This document shows positions 1-10,337 of a stretch of DNA of 64,000 nt, piece after piece. Position numbers and translations under genes: made by a program. The notes beneath the pieces are model-generated. The model had not been told where the DNA came from. It did not search any database and was given only the letters and a program-made list of their open reading frames with translations. The DNA is from Cristatella mucedo (taxonomy: Eukaryota; Bryozoa; Phylactolaemata; Cristatellidae): positions 1,481,001 through 1,545,000 of the forward strand of contig WPIO01000098.1 in the NCBI GenBank assembly GCA_009760855.2, written 5' to 3'. Position 1 is the first letter of the stretch; each line of letters starts with the position of its first letter.

Positions 1-247
1 ACAGATTGCACAAATTGCTTTTATCGTTCCTCAAAGTAATTTTGCACTTTTGACTTCTGTATATTCTACGTGAAGGTTGTAAGTAGACAGTTTACACTAC
101 AAGCAAATGATGTTTGGTTCCATTTCTATAAATGTAAAAGCCTGTTTAGCTTAGGAAATTACCTTAAAAGTCTATGTTTTTAATTTTTGATAAGATATAG
201 AAACAGGAAATAAAATACCTTTAATAAATATACAAATTAGAGCACTA

Positions 248-831
248 GTGCTTGGTCCTAGTGGATTTGGAAAGTCACAGTTAATTGCGAATTGGATCTT
301 CTACCGGATGGTTAACTATGACACTTGTACACTAATTGCTTCAATTTTAGGTCAAAAGTTGTATCGTGGTCTTACATTAATGGCAGGTAATACAGTGAAG
401 TGCGCTTACGTTTGGGCTAGTGATGTTGATGAAATGCCAGAAGTAGACTCATACAAAACTGTGGGAGTTTTGTTTTACTTGATGACTTAATGAAAGGAGA
501 CCATAACAAAAATATTAGATTATTTCCTGACGAGAAAGACATAAAAGACTGAATAATATTTACCTTGCTCATGGATTTGCAAATATTCCTAAGCGAGAAA
601 TCAGGAATAATGTAGATACGCATGCCACTTTCAACTAAAATGCAACCGATATAGAGCATATTCGTGAGGCGTACACTGGTGGTATTGATAAGACACGATT
701 TAAAAGTTTTGTTAGTTCTTTCACACGGAATAGCTTTGGGCTTTGTGTGATAGACTTAAATAAAACTGAATCTGAAGGGCGATTTTGGTCTCTTGATTCT
801 ACTGGAAAGATATTGATTACTGTTTTTTAAT
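248..831 (+). pseudogene. Packaging-ATPase-like relic (A32/FtsK-type P-loop)
   Basis: A Walker A loop GPSGFGKS is encoded at 254-277, near the start as expected for viral genome-packaging ATPases. A Walker B-like LDDLM lies at about 478-492 in a different frame, so a frameshift separates the two motifs. The frame is then lost and regained. A coherent C-terminal stretch (672-829) runs from an FKSFVSSFTR segment to an LDSTGKI end and a stop. Length (about 190 codons) fits a shortened A32-like ATPase of Polinton type. The assignment rests on the P-loop, the DD of Walker B and the element context; no search was run. Several stops and at least two frameshifts make it dead. Confidence 0.55.
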
Positions 832-892
832 ACTTAATAGATATAGGAAAAAACAAATGGAAACATTTATTTAAGCAATAGAGGCTATGAAG

Positions 893-1252
893 GAAGTGTT
901 CAAAAAGAAATTGATTATGAGAATAAAAGTGAAAACCTCCAAGACTTAAGAGAAGCAACAACATTACAGTATGACCAAGAAATAGGATGGCTTGAAGCCG
1001 AAATTGCAACTATAGATACTACTGAATCTCATCGCAATCAACGTGCACTGTAAAAAGCTACTAATAATTCTGGAAGTGTTGTTTTTGAAAATCTTACGAA
1101 AAGTACACCAAGATTTGCTAAAATTGAATATCGTAACATTTCTGGTGATTCATTTTCTGATATACTAATTAATGTTGCAGATCAAAACAGAAAAGTATTA
1201 TACTTTGGTTCACAGCAGGTAGCAGTTTGTATAGAAATCGTTGAAATATAAT
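893..1252 (+). pseudogene. Unidentified relic frame of the Polinton-like element
   Basis: One reading frame stays coherent for about 120 codons with a single internal stop (near 1051) and ends at a TAA just before the next relic. The first half is rich in Glu, Asp and Asn; the second half has alternating hydrophobic residues suggesting a beta-rich fold (around ILINVADQNRKVLYFGSQQ). No family recognised. Its place after the ATPase suggests a structural or accessory protein of the element, but that is only inference from position. Confidence 0.4.
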
Positions 1253-1258
1253 ATAAGA

Positions 1259-1791
1259 ATGTCAATAACAGGGACTACTAGTTATGAAGCAATGACATTA
1301 GTTCCACCTTTCCTAATCGGATCAAACTCAGGTTGTAGTAAAATGATTTTACGAAAAGTAGAATTTGCATAAATAGAAATAGTTATTTATAATGTTGGCA
1401 CTGGAGTAAATGATACACTTTGGTTTACCAAAAATCTTACAGCACCAGTATTACAATTAATTAAAATTCAAGCGGCATATAATGATAGTACTAAAATTGT
1501 TGCTGCTATTATATATGCTTTGATTAAATATGGGATTGTTATGACAGTTCTACCAAATTTAGCACAGGAATGAAATCCAGTGTTCAAACAGATGATAAAA
1601 TAACAATGCAAGTAACTACTGATTGCATTGCACTACTTGGAAGTCATGCATCTTGCGTTAGTAATAGCATTGGTGATACGCTAGGTTTGAATTCAAACCA
1701 ACAGAGATCATTTGATGCTGGAATTGTAGGAGGAACTCCTTACGAAGTTTTAGAAAAAGCCATGAACTTGTATTGTACTTACAATGTGTAG
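1259..1791 (+). pseudogene. Unidentified relic frame, cut by a repeat insertion
   Basis: Begins with an ATG seven bases after the previous stop, an arrangement expected of compact viral-type gene packing. The first part reads through VPPFLIGSNSGCSKM, then one stop. The tail (1570-1791) is open in another frame and contains NSIGDTLGLNSNQQRSFDAG. A repeat inserted at about 1,795 interrupts the 3' side. One frameshift and at least one stop. No family recognised. Confidence 0.35.
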
Positions 1792-1794
1792 TTC

Positions 1795-2110
1795 GTATGT
1801 ACGTGTGTATGTATGTATTGTATGCCGGCTCCTCTGATGAGCCTCTGATGTGGTATGGACACAGGCCGGTAACCAGCTGGTGGCCAGATAATGGATTCAC
1901 CATCAAGGTGCACATTTGTGCTCGATGAATCATCGGAGTCGACCAGGGGTCTGGGCAGTCGTGTGAGAGTAGGTGCCGAGGGGAGCCGTGCGCTCTTGGG
2001 CTCCGTGCGTTGGGAATAAACTGTTGGTGTTGGGCATCGGCTGGCTCTCTGCTTCACGAACAAACCACACAAAGCATGAAATAATAGGCAGTTGCCATAC
2101 AATTCTGGGG
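1795..2110 (-). repeat. Interspersed repeat R1, copy 1 (inserted in the Polinton relic)
   Basis: This GC-richer island inside the AT-rich relic is the reverse complement of part of 23,760-24,060. Shared words include the sense-strand stretch AGAGAGCCAGCCGATGCCCA and the later TGGTGAATCCA..TCTGGCCACCAG. The two copies differ by scattered substitutions, indels and a missing inner segment. Relic reading resumes after it at about 2,110, so it is a later insertion. No coding capacity recognised. Confidence 0.6.
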
Positions 2111-2279
2111 TTAAATTGATTAGCGTTAACTGTGACAGGTAAATCCCAATTCAAACTATGTAGAATTTAGAACAGCATTTGTAAAACAATGTTCATCAAC
2201 ATATATTATTGATATTGATGATTTTAAACCATTCGAAAAAGTTGATCTTCATCTGTCTTATGTATTATTCTTGTAAACA

Positions 2280-2636
2280 GGCGGAGATATAGAAGGAATA
2301 GGAAGTTCTAAAATTGGTATAACTGACCAAAATAGAAATCATGATTTCAATGCTTCAGGTGTTACGATTACATTAGAAATGGGACTTCTTAGTTACCCAA
2401 ATGATTACAACCAAACAGAAGGACCTGCAACTGGATGGAAGAAAGATGAGGCAAGTTCAATTGATGATATGTATGTCTCTAATTCTTACACTAGTCCTGC
2501 TGTATCGGTAGTGAGTAATTCAAAAACATTAGTTTTCTATATAGAAGAGGCCTTTCCAACATTTAAGCTGATGTTGTATGGACTTTTTGTATCTCACTTC
2601 CACTCGCAAGACTATCTGACATCTGTGCAGATATGA
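2280..2636 (+). pseudogene. Unidentified relic frame of the Polinton-like element
   Basis: A single frame is open for about 118 codons from a GGDIEGIGSSKIG stretch to the TGA at 2,634. It contains NDYNQTEGPATGWKKDEAS and later a hydrophobic tract. The mix of beta-prone and loop-rich sequence would suit a capsid-type protein, but I cannot recognise a double-jelly-roll signature. 2,640-2,820 continues in broken frames. Confidence 0.35.
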
Positions 2637-2820
2637 ATACAATTCTTCATAACATATCGTTTACTCTTGAAATGACATGAGTTGGTGGGTTTGATTGTGA
2701 TGCTATAATGAATGACAGGAGCAACAGTATTATCTGCTAATAGAAATAACATATTACCAACTAAAATACATCTGTAGGAGGAACTAGTAATCTTGCAATA
2801 AATAATGGTGATGGTGTTTG

Positions 2821-3630
2821 GTATGCATTGAAAATTGCCATGTCTTTAATGAGACTAATGTGTCATGTATTACTCCTAAAGAAAGTATCCAAATAGCTCG
2901 TGCAGATATATCAAGTGAGAGATCGAAGAAAATTGAACTTAATTAAAGAGTGAGACAGTCGGAAAATATTACTCTTAATAGTTTCAATCAGAAATTAAAG
3001 TACACTAGAACTTGCTCTATTTGGAATTTTAGTGATGCAATTCGGTGGATAATTGTAGCTGAACACAATTTCAATAAATACAATGATTATACAGGCAATC
3101 TCTGTACGTATAACCACTGCAATAGTAAAAATTTAACTGTACTTGCTAGTGATTCAAAATAATATCCAGCTATAGCTAGAAGTAGTTATCCTAAGGATGG
3201 AAATATTTCAACAGGGTACTTGGACTTTCCTGTGTTTAGAAAACAAGAACTTGGATTAAATAAAATCACTGAGCCAGTTGGTGTTACCTATCCTGAATGG
3301 TTTTCATTGTATCTGATTTATGTGATTGACTTACAATACAATGATTTACCTTTCAGAATTACTTCTAAACTTCTTGTGACGATTGAGTTCCATGATTTAA
3401 TCCCTGCAGCTGCTGCAGGAGCTGCTGCCACAACGATTATTGTTCATTACATAACTATTTGTAAGAACACAGCTAAAATAACGTGTAGTGGCAATGGATC
3501 AGTTTCATTGCATGTAAGGGAGCATTTATTTATGATGGAAGTGAAATTTAATAAAATTTTTAACCAGAATATAAATGAAAATTTGATCTTGTACAAGGCT
3601 ATGTTGAATGCGAAAAACCAGTTGGTATAA
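2821..3630 (+). pseudogene. Longest relic frame of the element, possible capsid or other structural protein
   Basis: One frame persists for about 270 codons with only two stops (2,944 and 3,160), so decay here is mild. The later part (3,220-3,630) is fully open and includes a Tyr/Phe/Leu-rich middle and a small Ala-rich run (LIPAAAAGAAATTIIV). A large, slowly decaying frame between ATPase and fiber is where capsid genes sit in many Polintons, but no diagnostic motif was identified, so the function is a guess from position. Confidence 0.4.
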
Positions 3631-4436
3631 ATATTGGCGGATCAGAAGTTTATTCTGTGCTTGGTCATGACATGATATTTGGTGATCAAACTGAAGTTGA
3701 CGTTGAAATAATTGCTACCAGAAAACTAAAAATTGTATTGCTGATAATTCTAACACGAAGTTTCAACCAAAGCTATTTGGTAAAGTATGAGAACCTTTGT
3801 TGGTAAGTGTTGAGAAATGAAGCTTGATGTAAAACTTTAAAGTGCTAGTGATAGTTTCACTCATGATGGTGTCTAGAGATATTCACCAGATGGTATAACT
3901 GATGGAGATACTTTAGTAGAATTAACATGCTTATCGATTATAAATATTATGAAAATGTTTATACCTAGACAATAGCATGCTCACTGTTTACTAGGTTTGC
4001 ATGTTTTCGAACTCACCGAATATTCTGAGTTTGAACTTTGCTTCCTGAGTTAAACTGTATATAATTTCACGTGATTTTGTAGCAGCTGATAATCATACAG
4101 TACCAAGTAAATATAAGCTTGATATTCCTATCACAAGTTCACTTCTTATGCTATTACTTAAAGATGAAAAGTACTTCGATTTTGAGTTTGATGTTAAAAG
4201 CAAGTAATGCAGAATTACTAATAAACTAGGAAAAGGCTATGATATAAAGTATTACATAAAAAGATCTTTGATGCGAATAAAACAAGAAGAAGTTATTGAT
4301 AGATTTCCAAGATTAGTAGCAATTGTATAAAAAAGTATTAGACAGATCAAATTTTGTAATTTCTGAATAGATAGATGAATCGCAGAGTAAATCTGAGTGC
4401 CTAAGTCATTAAAGTAATTGGTTGTCTAATGTCAGA
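3631..4436 (+). other. Heavily decayed part of the Polinton-like element
   Basis: Short same-strand fragments only: an IGGSEVYSVLGHDMIFGDQ stretch near 3,635, a SFTHDGV / DGITDGDTL stretch near 3,855-3,925, and an LDIPITSSLLMLLLKDEK stretch near 4,115. Stops and frameshifts occur every 20-60 codons. No protein family recognised. Confidence 0.35.
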
Positions 4437-4950
4437 TCTTGATGCTAATGGAAATATAATTATTAATCTAAGTGATCATGTGAACTCTTCAGATGCTGCC
4501 ACAAAGAGCGCATGCAGGTTTTAATTTCAAGGTAACAGGAAATGGGTCAGTTAATTTTCAAGGTCATCCTGTTGTTAATCTTGGTCTAGGAGTTAACATT
4601 ACTGATGTTGTTAATGTTGGTCAGTTGACTAATTACGTTAGTAAGTCTGGTGATACAATGACTGGCGATCTCAATAGGAATGCATTTGCTAGTACTCCAA
4701 CTTATTGAAATAGTAGCAATCCTAGAACGAGTGTTCTTCCCTAACGGCTTGTGTGTGACTTATGGAGGACTAAAAAGAAATGTAATGTTCAATTGTAATC
4801 TTGCTAGAAATAATCTAAATGTGAATGTAAGTAGTATTGTAAATGTTGCAGATCCTGTTAATCCAAATGATGCTGCAACTAATTCTTATGCAGCTAGAAC
4901 TTCAAAAAGTAACAGAAGTTATTCCTGTTACACTCAATCATAGATCAAGG
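4437..4950 (+). pseudogene. Fiber-like protein relic (SGDTMTG and DAAT repeat motifs)
   Basis: Two motif types typical of tail- or fiber-type proteins recur. DHVNSSDAATK near 4,470 and DPVNPNDAATNSY near 4,855 match the N/D-P-x-DAAT-x-Y pattern. SKSGDTMTGDL near 4,640-4,673 matches the SGDTMTG motif known from phage and virus-like fiber proteins. In those families the motifs alternate, which is what is seen here. At least two frameshifts separate the motif blocks. The likely original role was host attachment of the virus-like particle. Confidence 0.55.
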
Positions 4951-5227
4951 AATTCTATTATTCTTGAACCAATAAGAGTGCCTAGACAATTTTATTGCTA
5001 AGCGTAGTGGTAGTTGATTCATCTAATTGTGTTTTCCTAAGATTTATTAAAGATACTTTAGTTGCGTCTGGAGAAGTACTTGCTATGAATGCTGTTTCAA
5101 AACTAACATATTTTAAGTACTATACTTACTTCAATATTCCTACTGACTATTATTTGAATGACAATCTACGAAACCAAACAGTAAAACTTTTGGCCAGTTA
5201 TATACTCACGTGAGAAATATAAATGAA

Positions 5228-5665
5228 CTAATAAAACAGCAACTTTTGTACTAAATTGCTTACGCTTTCCGTTTACGTACGGGAACATTTTAGCTGTCCC
5301 TTTCCTCCGCTTAAAGACAGTTGGCGACAGAAGCTTTAGCTCTGCAGGTCCTAGACTGTGGAACTCGCTTCCACAGTTCTTACGCAACGACAACTACTCT
5401 CCAACTGCCGACTATGGTACATCTTTTTCAGCGGTCCTGAACTGCTACTTCATTGCTACTCACTACCTCAACTGCTCTCCTGACTCTGCTATGCTTCCCA
5501 CTTTCTCTTTGTTGCGGGAGACGAAGTCTGTTGGCTACCGAATGCATACCAAAAGCCGCTTAGGCTGTGAGTGCGCTTTATAAAACTCTCCTGCGTAACA
5601 CCCACGTGGTCTTTATGACTTTGAGGAGTTACTGAAAGAGATGCATTACATAGAGCACAAATTGC
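5228..5665 (+). mobile_element. LINE-B fragment (L2/CR1-like non-LTR retrotransposon), 3' part
   Basis: Encodes the C-terminal segment of an L2/CR1-like ORF2 (phrases such as GPRLWNSLPQFLRNDNYSP, with local stops) followed by the tail sequence GAGATGCATTACAT near 5,640. The same segment appears, usually reversed, near 28.7, 42.6, 44.6, 45.3 and 62.9 kb. 5' truncated. 5,665-5,796 holds only AT-rich DNA. Confidence 0.65.
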
Positions 5666-5796
5666 TTCATTACATGAAAAATAATGAATACAAAATTATT
5701 CTGAATACTTTTTTTTGAAAGCAATTTCTTGCAAGACTATGTAGTTTATTAGGTTTTTTAGAATAGATATTAGCAGCATAATCATAATCAGCGCAT

Positions 5797-6850
5797 ATAA
5801 TAATAATAATAATGATAATGCACTTGATAAAGCAGCCTCTTAGAACTCAATATCTTTCAAGGCGCTTTAGTTTTTGCTGTAAAGAGAAACACGATTGAAT
5901 GGTAAGTAATATCATGCTTGATAAAACAACATGCAAAACATGGTTAGGGGTAACATGCACAGGGTCAGCCTGCAAGAGTGGTTAGTGGCAGCATGCACAG
6001 TGTCCGCATGCATAAGCACGTGAAGGACGAATCACATGGGCCTACTAAATGCTGTCCTAAATAGGTGTGTTTTTAAGCTCTTTTCAAATGTGGTCAAGTC
6101 AGGGTTTGTTCTGGCGCAAGTGGGGAGGGAGTTTGAGGCTTTGCGTGCATAAGAAATAAACGCACGGTCTCGAAAGTATTTGAGAGTTGTGCGAGGTATT
6201 GGTAAACTGTTGGATTCGGAAAAGCGGGTAGTACGATGCATGGCCTGGTGGGGGAGTAGATCTGAGAGAAAGGCAGCAGGGAAAGTATGAATTGACCTAA
6301 AAGTGAGCGACAAAACCTTGAAGTCAATCCGTTGATTGACTGGTAGCCATTGCATGTTTACGAGAAGTGGTGTGATGTGGCAACTGCGACGCACACGACA
6401 GACAAGCCTAGCTGAAAAGTTTTACACCAGCTGTAATCGCCTGATTGCACATGCCAGTAGGCCAGCAAGCAGTGAGCTACAGAAGTCAAGACGGGATGTC
6501 GCGATGCACAAACCAACTTAGACGGGTATCAGGATCTAAAAATCCCGAATTTTAGTAATGTTATGTTGCTGAATGCAGGCAGACTTGACTGTGGGGCTGA
6601 AATGGTCGTCTAACCAGAAATCACTTTGGAACATGACACCTAGATTTCGAGCTGATTTTACAGGAGATATGTTGGTAGAGCCAATTTTGAACGTCAGCCT
6701 TTTCAGTTTGTGAATCACACCGGGTTTGCCCATAACTAGTAAGTTCGTTTTATCGCCATCAATACATGCAGCAAGTGAGTTGAGAGAATTCGAGGTTTTC
6801 GAAGGCTGTGAGGGATCAAAGCAAAGGTACATTTAAGTAGCAAGAGGGAT
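5797..6850 (-). mobile_element. LINE-A copy, 5' truncated, broken ORF2
   Basis: Read on the - strand it runs from the end of the reverse transcriptase (LCFDPSQPS, after the FYADD box region) through NLGVMFQSD, then HITPLLVNMQWLPVNQRIDF, to RTAFSRPM and the 3' untranslated tail. It ends in an ATT-type simple repeat beside the sequence GCACTTGATAAAG at about 5,818 (- strand 3' end). These C-terminal phrases are typical of the L2/CR1 group of non-LTR retrotransposons. Several stops and a gap. The 5' part is also present near 52.7 kb in the related flank of copy C. Confidence 0.75.
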
Positions 6851-7238
6851 ATTATTTCGTTGTTACGCAGGATGCAGGATCAAACTTCTTTTCGGTACTA
6901 TCTATATCACAGAGGTCCCTGTGCACTTCACTTTATAACTGTAGTCATCTTGTAGTATTTTTGACAAGCAGTATAACCTCACTCTAGATATTCAAGTTCA
7001 CTAAATGTTTTAAAATAAAGCTTACAAAATATTTCCATTTGTATAGAATCTCCTTTTTAGCTCTAAAAGAAAGAAAATAAGAAGAACAGCTCCACCCTGA
7101 TTCGTATATAAGCAAATTATTCAAACCAAGACCAAATTAAATTCCAAAAGTTTTTTTTATATGTAACAGCCTAATGAAAGTCATCACGCAAATGATCTGC
7201 ATATGCCGACTGATTCTGGATATGATAATGCTTTAGGT
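6851..7238. repeat. AT-rich flank duplicated at 52,886-53,262
   Basis: This segment and 52,886-53,262 align along their whole length (for example the shared run ATTCGTATATAAGCAAA). It is the upstream part of the Polinton integrase relic; no open frame is left. It shows that the A and C regions derive from one larger duplicated segment. Confidence 0.6.
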
Positions 7239-7708
7239 GTAATGGATGTTGCCAGTTGATATAAGGACACGAGACCACTTAAAACAAAGCCTTCTCGAGA
7301 ATTAACCCACAAATAACAGATATTTACACAAAAGCTCCTTTATAATGGCCAAAGAAGATAACAGTAGATCCAGGATCAGAGTGTAAAGGAGAGTTCGCGA
7401 AAAAAATGAAAAAACGTGAAACGCGCCTATTAGAGGCTGCTAGTAAAAAGATTGTTGGATTGGTAGAAAGAAAGAATCAAACGGTATCAAAAACAGCCTT
7501 TATTGCTCGGTATGAAAAATAATTAAAACCCTTTAATAAAGTATATTTTGTTAGAAACAAAGAGTCTATTGATAACTTACCAAAGAGTATTGATAATCGT
7601 AAATATAACATTACAAACACAATTAGTGAAGAACCTGTTAAAGCAATAAAAAATAGTAGAATTAAAGAAACCAAAATATCACCGAGAAGTAGGATAACAA
7701 GAAAAATT
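7239..7708 (+). pseudogene. Polinton-type DDE integrase relic, catalytic core
   Basis: The three acidic positions of a retroviral-type integrase core are visible. The first Asp is in VMDVAS (codon 7,245), followed by an in-frame TGA and then YKDTRPLKTK. The second Asp is in ITVDPGSE (codon 7,367), preceded by AP..WPKK. The catalytic Glu is in VGLVERKNQT (codon 7,466). The second Asp and the Glu are in the same frame, 33 codons apart. After another stop the frame reads ESIDNLPKSIDNRKYNIT..EEPVKAIK, matching the helical end of such cores. The frame is broken between D1 and D2. The relic ends abruptly at about 7,705, where unrelated GC-rich DNA begins. Confidence 0.65.
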
Positions 7709-8560
7709 GCGCCCGAGCTAGCATTTTGTGTGTACACTCTCGTACGTGGTCTCGGCATATGGATATGAAGGTTCGAACTAGACGCAGTTGGTCTGTTTTG
7801 TGAGAAGTTCCGCTGGTTCAGGCTGCTCCGTCTGTTTGGGTCGTTTTCGCTAGAGACGCAGGTAGCCTAAGTGTAGATAGTGTGTCCGCCGAAAGGCTGC
7901 TCGAGGTAGTGCGTGAGGTATTTCTGCCGTTATGGTTGAAGCGAAGCCTTGGCTCTTCAGTCCGGGTATAAGGTCCGGTTCGGGCACCTCGTCTTATTTC
8001 GGTCGTTTCACACAATAGGCGTAATTAGCCTAAGTGCGGTGACGTATGGCCTCCGCAAGAGTGCATGTGCTGTTGAGAACGTGTGAGAAGTGTGCAGATC
8101 AAACTGAGCTAGACGCAGCCACTTTGTGCGCTGGCGAATAAAGACCAGTAAAATTCCTGATTTGTGTTTCTCGCTTTCCAATTCATGCCACGTACTCACG
8201 AGCCCCTTTAGTAACGGTAAGTAGGTTAATGCCAGAAACGCTAGTTTCGTAGTGGCCTGCTTATCGTGCGTTGGTGCGCACCGAACGGCATTAAGCGGTA
8301 GGTTACGCCGCTAGGTAAGCGGCAGGTTAAGCCTACCCCGCCGAGCCGTCGGCGTTACTGTACTCTCGCAAAAGCCGTCCTGCAATTGATTCACCGTAAC
8401 GTGGATCCGCAGGTTAGTAGAATGAGTGATTTCACGCTCCTTTCCACTAGCTATCTTCTCTGTTCCAGCGCTTGGCTCAGACATTGACATTGCGATTTCG
8501 GCACTTCGCTCAGATGCCACACCACCAACAGATCTTGGCGACGAACTGAGATCCCTGCCG
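7709..8560. repeat. 5' flank of MYPT copy A, duplicated at 55,083-55,760
   Basis: GC-rich flank sharing the same left edge (GCGCCCGAGCTAGCATTTTG) with 55,083 and near-identical from about 8,185 to 8,560 with 55,385-55,760. Copy C lacks the A interval of roughly 7,860-8,185 and carries an extra SINE. No cellular exon recognised apart from the divergent ORF described separately. Confidence 0.7.
8297..8337. other. Conserved hairpin (copy A flank)
   Basis: GGTAGG at 8,297-8,302 pairs with CCTACC at 8,332-8,337. Inside, GCCGCT pairs with AGCGGC around the loop AGGTA. The same hairpin exists at 55,491-55,532 with a changed loop. It could be a structured RNA element or chance conservation in a recent duplication. 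Confidence 0.4.
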
Positions 8561-8565
8561 TATTC

Positions 8566-8570
<5 letters not shown>

Positions 8571-8637
<67 letters not shown>

Positions 8638-8720
8638 CTCTCTCTCTTTCTCTCTTTTTATCTCTCTCTCCCCTCCCTCTCTTCCTCTCTCTCTCTCCCC
8701 TCCCTCTCTTCTTCTCTCTC
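8571..8720. repeat. CT/GA microsatellite
   Basis: Uninterrupted CT dinucleotides to about 8,634, then imperfect CT-rich sequence up to the LINE start. The long Leu/Ser frames it creates are artefacts of the repeat. Confidence 0.95.
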
Positions 8721-8721
8721 T

Positions 8722-9668
8722 ATGGGCAAACCCAGTGTTATTCACAAATTGGAAAGGCAAACGCTCTAAATTGGCTCTGCCAGCATATCTTCAGTTCAAT
8801 CAGCTCGAAATCTAGGTATCGTATTCCAAAGCGACCTCTCTCGTTAGACGACCATGTCAGCTCCACAGTCAAATCTGCCTATTTTCAGCTACGTAATATT
8901 GCTAAAATTCGGGCTTGTTTAGATAAGAAAACCACATCTAAGTTGGTCCGTGCATTCGTGACATCCCGTCCCGACTTCTACAACTCACTGCTTACTGGCC
9001 TACCACCATGTGCGATCGGGTGATTGCAGCTGGTGCAAAACTCTGCAGCTAGGCTTTTCAGTCGTGAGCGTTGCAGTTGCCACAGTACTCCACTTCTCGC
9101 CTACCTGCACTGGCTACCAGTCAAGCAACGGATGGTTGTCAAAGATTTTTCTCTCACTTTTAGGTCACTTCATTCTTTGGCTCCAATCTATCTCTCCGAT
9201 ATACTCCCCCATCAGGCCAAACATCATACCACCCGCTTTTCGGAATCCTACAGTCTACAAATACCTCGTACAAACCTCAAATCTTTTGGAGACCGTGCAC
9301 TTAGTTTGTATGCTCCCAAAGCCTGGAACTCCCTCCCGACTTACGTCAGAACATCCCACAACTTGACCGCATTTAAAAGAACTTAAAAACTCACCTATTT
9401 AGTGCAGCATTTAGTTGGTCGCTGTGATTCATCCTTCATATGCTTATGCGAGCTGACACTGTGCATGCTGCCACTAACCACATTTACATGCTGACCCTGT
9501 GCATTTCACCCCTAACCACGTTATTCATTTTTTTGTTTATCAAGCATCACTTTACTCACTGTTCAATTGCATTTCTCTTTGCAGCAAATTTAAAGCACCT
9601 AGAGAGAGAGATTAAGTTCTCTGAGGGCACTTTATCAAGTGCATTAATATTATTATTATTAATAACAT
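8722..9668 (+). mobile_element. LINE-A copy, 5' truncated
   Basis: Starts within the KPSVIHKLER segment of the reverse transcriptase. It continues through LDDHVSSTVKSAYFQL, LQLVQNSAARL, LHWLPVKQR and WNSLPTYVRT to a stop and the family 3' UTR (ATGCTGCCACTAACCACATT). It ends with GCACTTTATCAAGTGC (9,627-9,642), a perfect 6-bp hairpin with loop TATC, followed by an ATT-rich tail. Contains stops. Copies B and C of the locus lack it at the matching site. Confidence 0.8.
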
Positions 9669-9894
9669 AATTCACTCGACGAATGCTCTCAATTCAGTTA
9701 CCCAGTGAAGCATGTCCATTAACTCTACCTGCTGTACAAAAAGGAATTAAATGTCTGGAATTAAAAAAACATCAGCACCCTAACGAAATCTGAAACGTGA
9801 CATCACTATCGCTATCGAAAGCGCACGTCGCATTTGACGCGCTGAAGCCAGCTGCAACGTTTACCCGTATAAGCCTCCGAGCGTAGCCTTCTAT

Positions 9895-9914
9895 CACGTG
9901 ATATCATTTGCCAA
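9895..9914. promoter_or_regulatory. Candidate bidirectional promoter, copy A
   Basis: An E-box CACGTG (9,895-9,900) and a CCAAT box (9,910-9,914) lie between the divergent ORF (- strand) and MYPT exon 1 (+ strand). Both are conserved in position and order in copies B and C while much of the surroundings has diverged. Promoter activity is inferred. Confidence 0.45.
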
Positions 9915-10337
9915 TGGTATTACGAGGCGACTCAGCCTAACTGCCGTGGGGCATAACTTTAGTCCCCCTCCCCCGACCGAGCTGATTTTTTTTCACTTTA
10001 CGATGAAAAGACCTTGTGAGCTAGGAGACTTGCGAGCGAGGAGACTTGCGAGCAAGTAAGTAGTTGTTGTCGTAAAGGGTACCTAGTTTTGGGCAGGGGC
10101 CCTTAGTCGTGCTGCACTATGGCAACCGTCAAACTGTCTGGCAGCCTTGGGAAACTGTTGCTCGGATTATCTAAGCAAGTATCGGGCGCCAATCATGCAT
10201 ATTTTTGGCTCAAACCTATTGGCACTTGAAGACGTTGCGTCGGGTTTCCGGTTCTCACCGCGCGATATTGTGACGACAGACGCTTCTTCCTGCGTTCGAC
10301 GAGTTACTATTGGGCTAGTCAGACGCTTGCTGAAGAG

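Larger units (their letters stand above)
1..5225 (+). mobile_element. Decayed Maverick/Polinton-type element (left part cut by window edge)
   Basis: This is an AT-rich block unlike the mixed-composition DNA to its right. It holds a run of same-strand reading frames interrupted by many stops and frameshifts: a P-loop packaging-ATPase-like relic, several unidentified frames and a fiber-like relic. ATPase plus fiber, and integrase pieces of matching composition elsewhere in the window, point to the Maverick/Polinton (polintovirus) class. No terminal inverted repeat is visible because the left end is outside the window. Bases 1-247 hold no recognisable frame. 4,950-5,225 continues AT-rich with short frames only. 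Clearly non-functional. Confidence 0.6.
8407..9803 (-). pseudogene. Divergent ORF, copy A (broken by CT repeat and LINE insertion)
   Basis: This is the counterpart of the 108-codon ORF at 55,581-55,907. The 5' part is at about 9,672-9,803: it has the conserved ATG (MSRF) but frameshifts soon after, then reads IPDI, stop, FLFVQQVELMDMLH. The 3' part is at 8,407-8,560: SSSPRSVGGVASERSAEIAM and EITHST. A CT microsatellite and a LINE-A (8,565-9,668) separate the halves. The insertion is absent from copies B and C. Non-functional in this copy. Confidence 0.5.

Noticed and set aside
8426-8815. Long Leu/Ser and Arg/Glu frames over CT/GA repeats (also 28,989-29,354, 33,538-33,801, 58,966-59,283)
   Set aside because: They are translations of dinucleotide repeats, open in several frames by composition alone.
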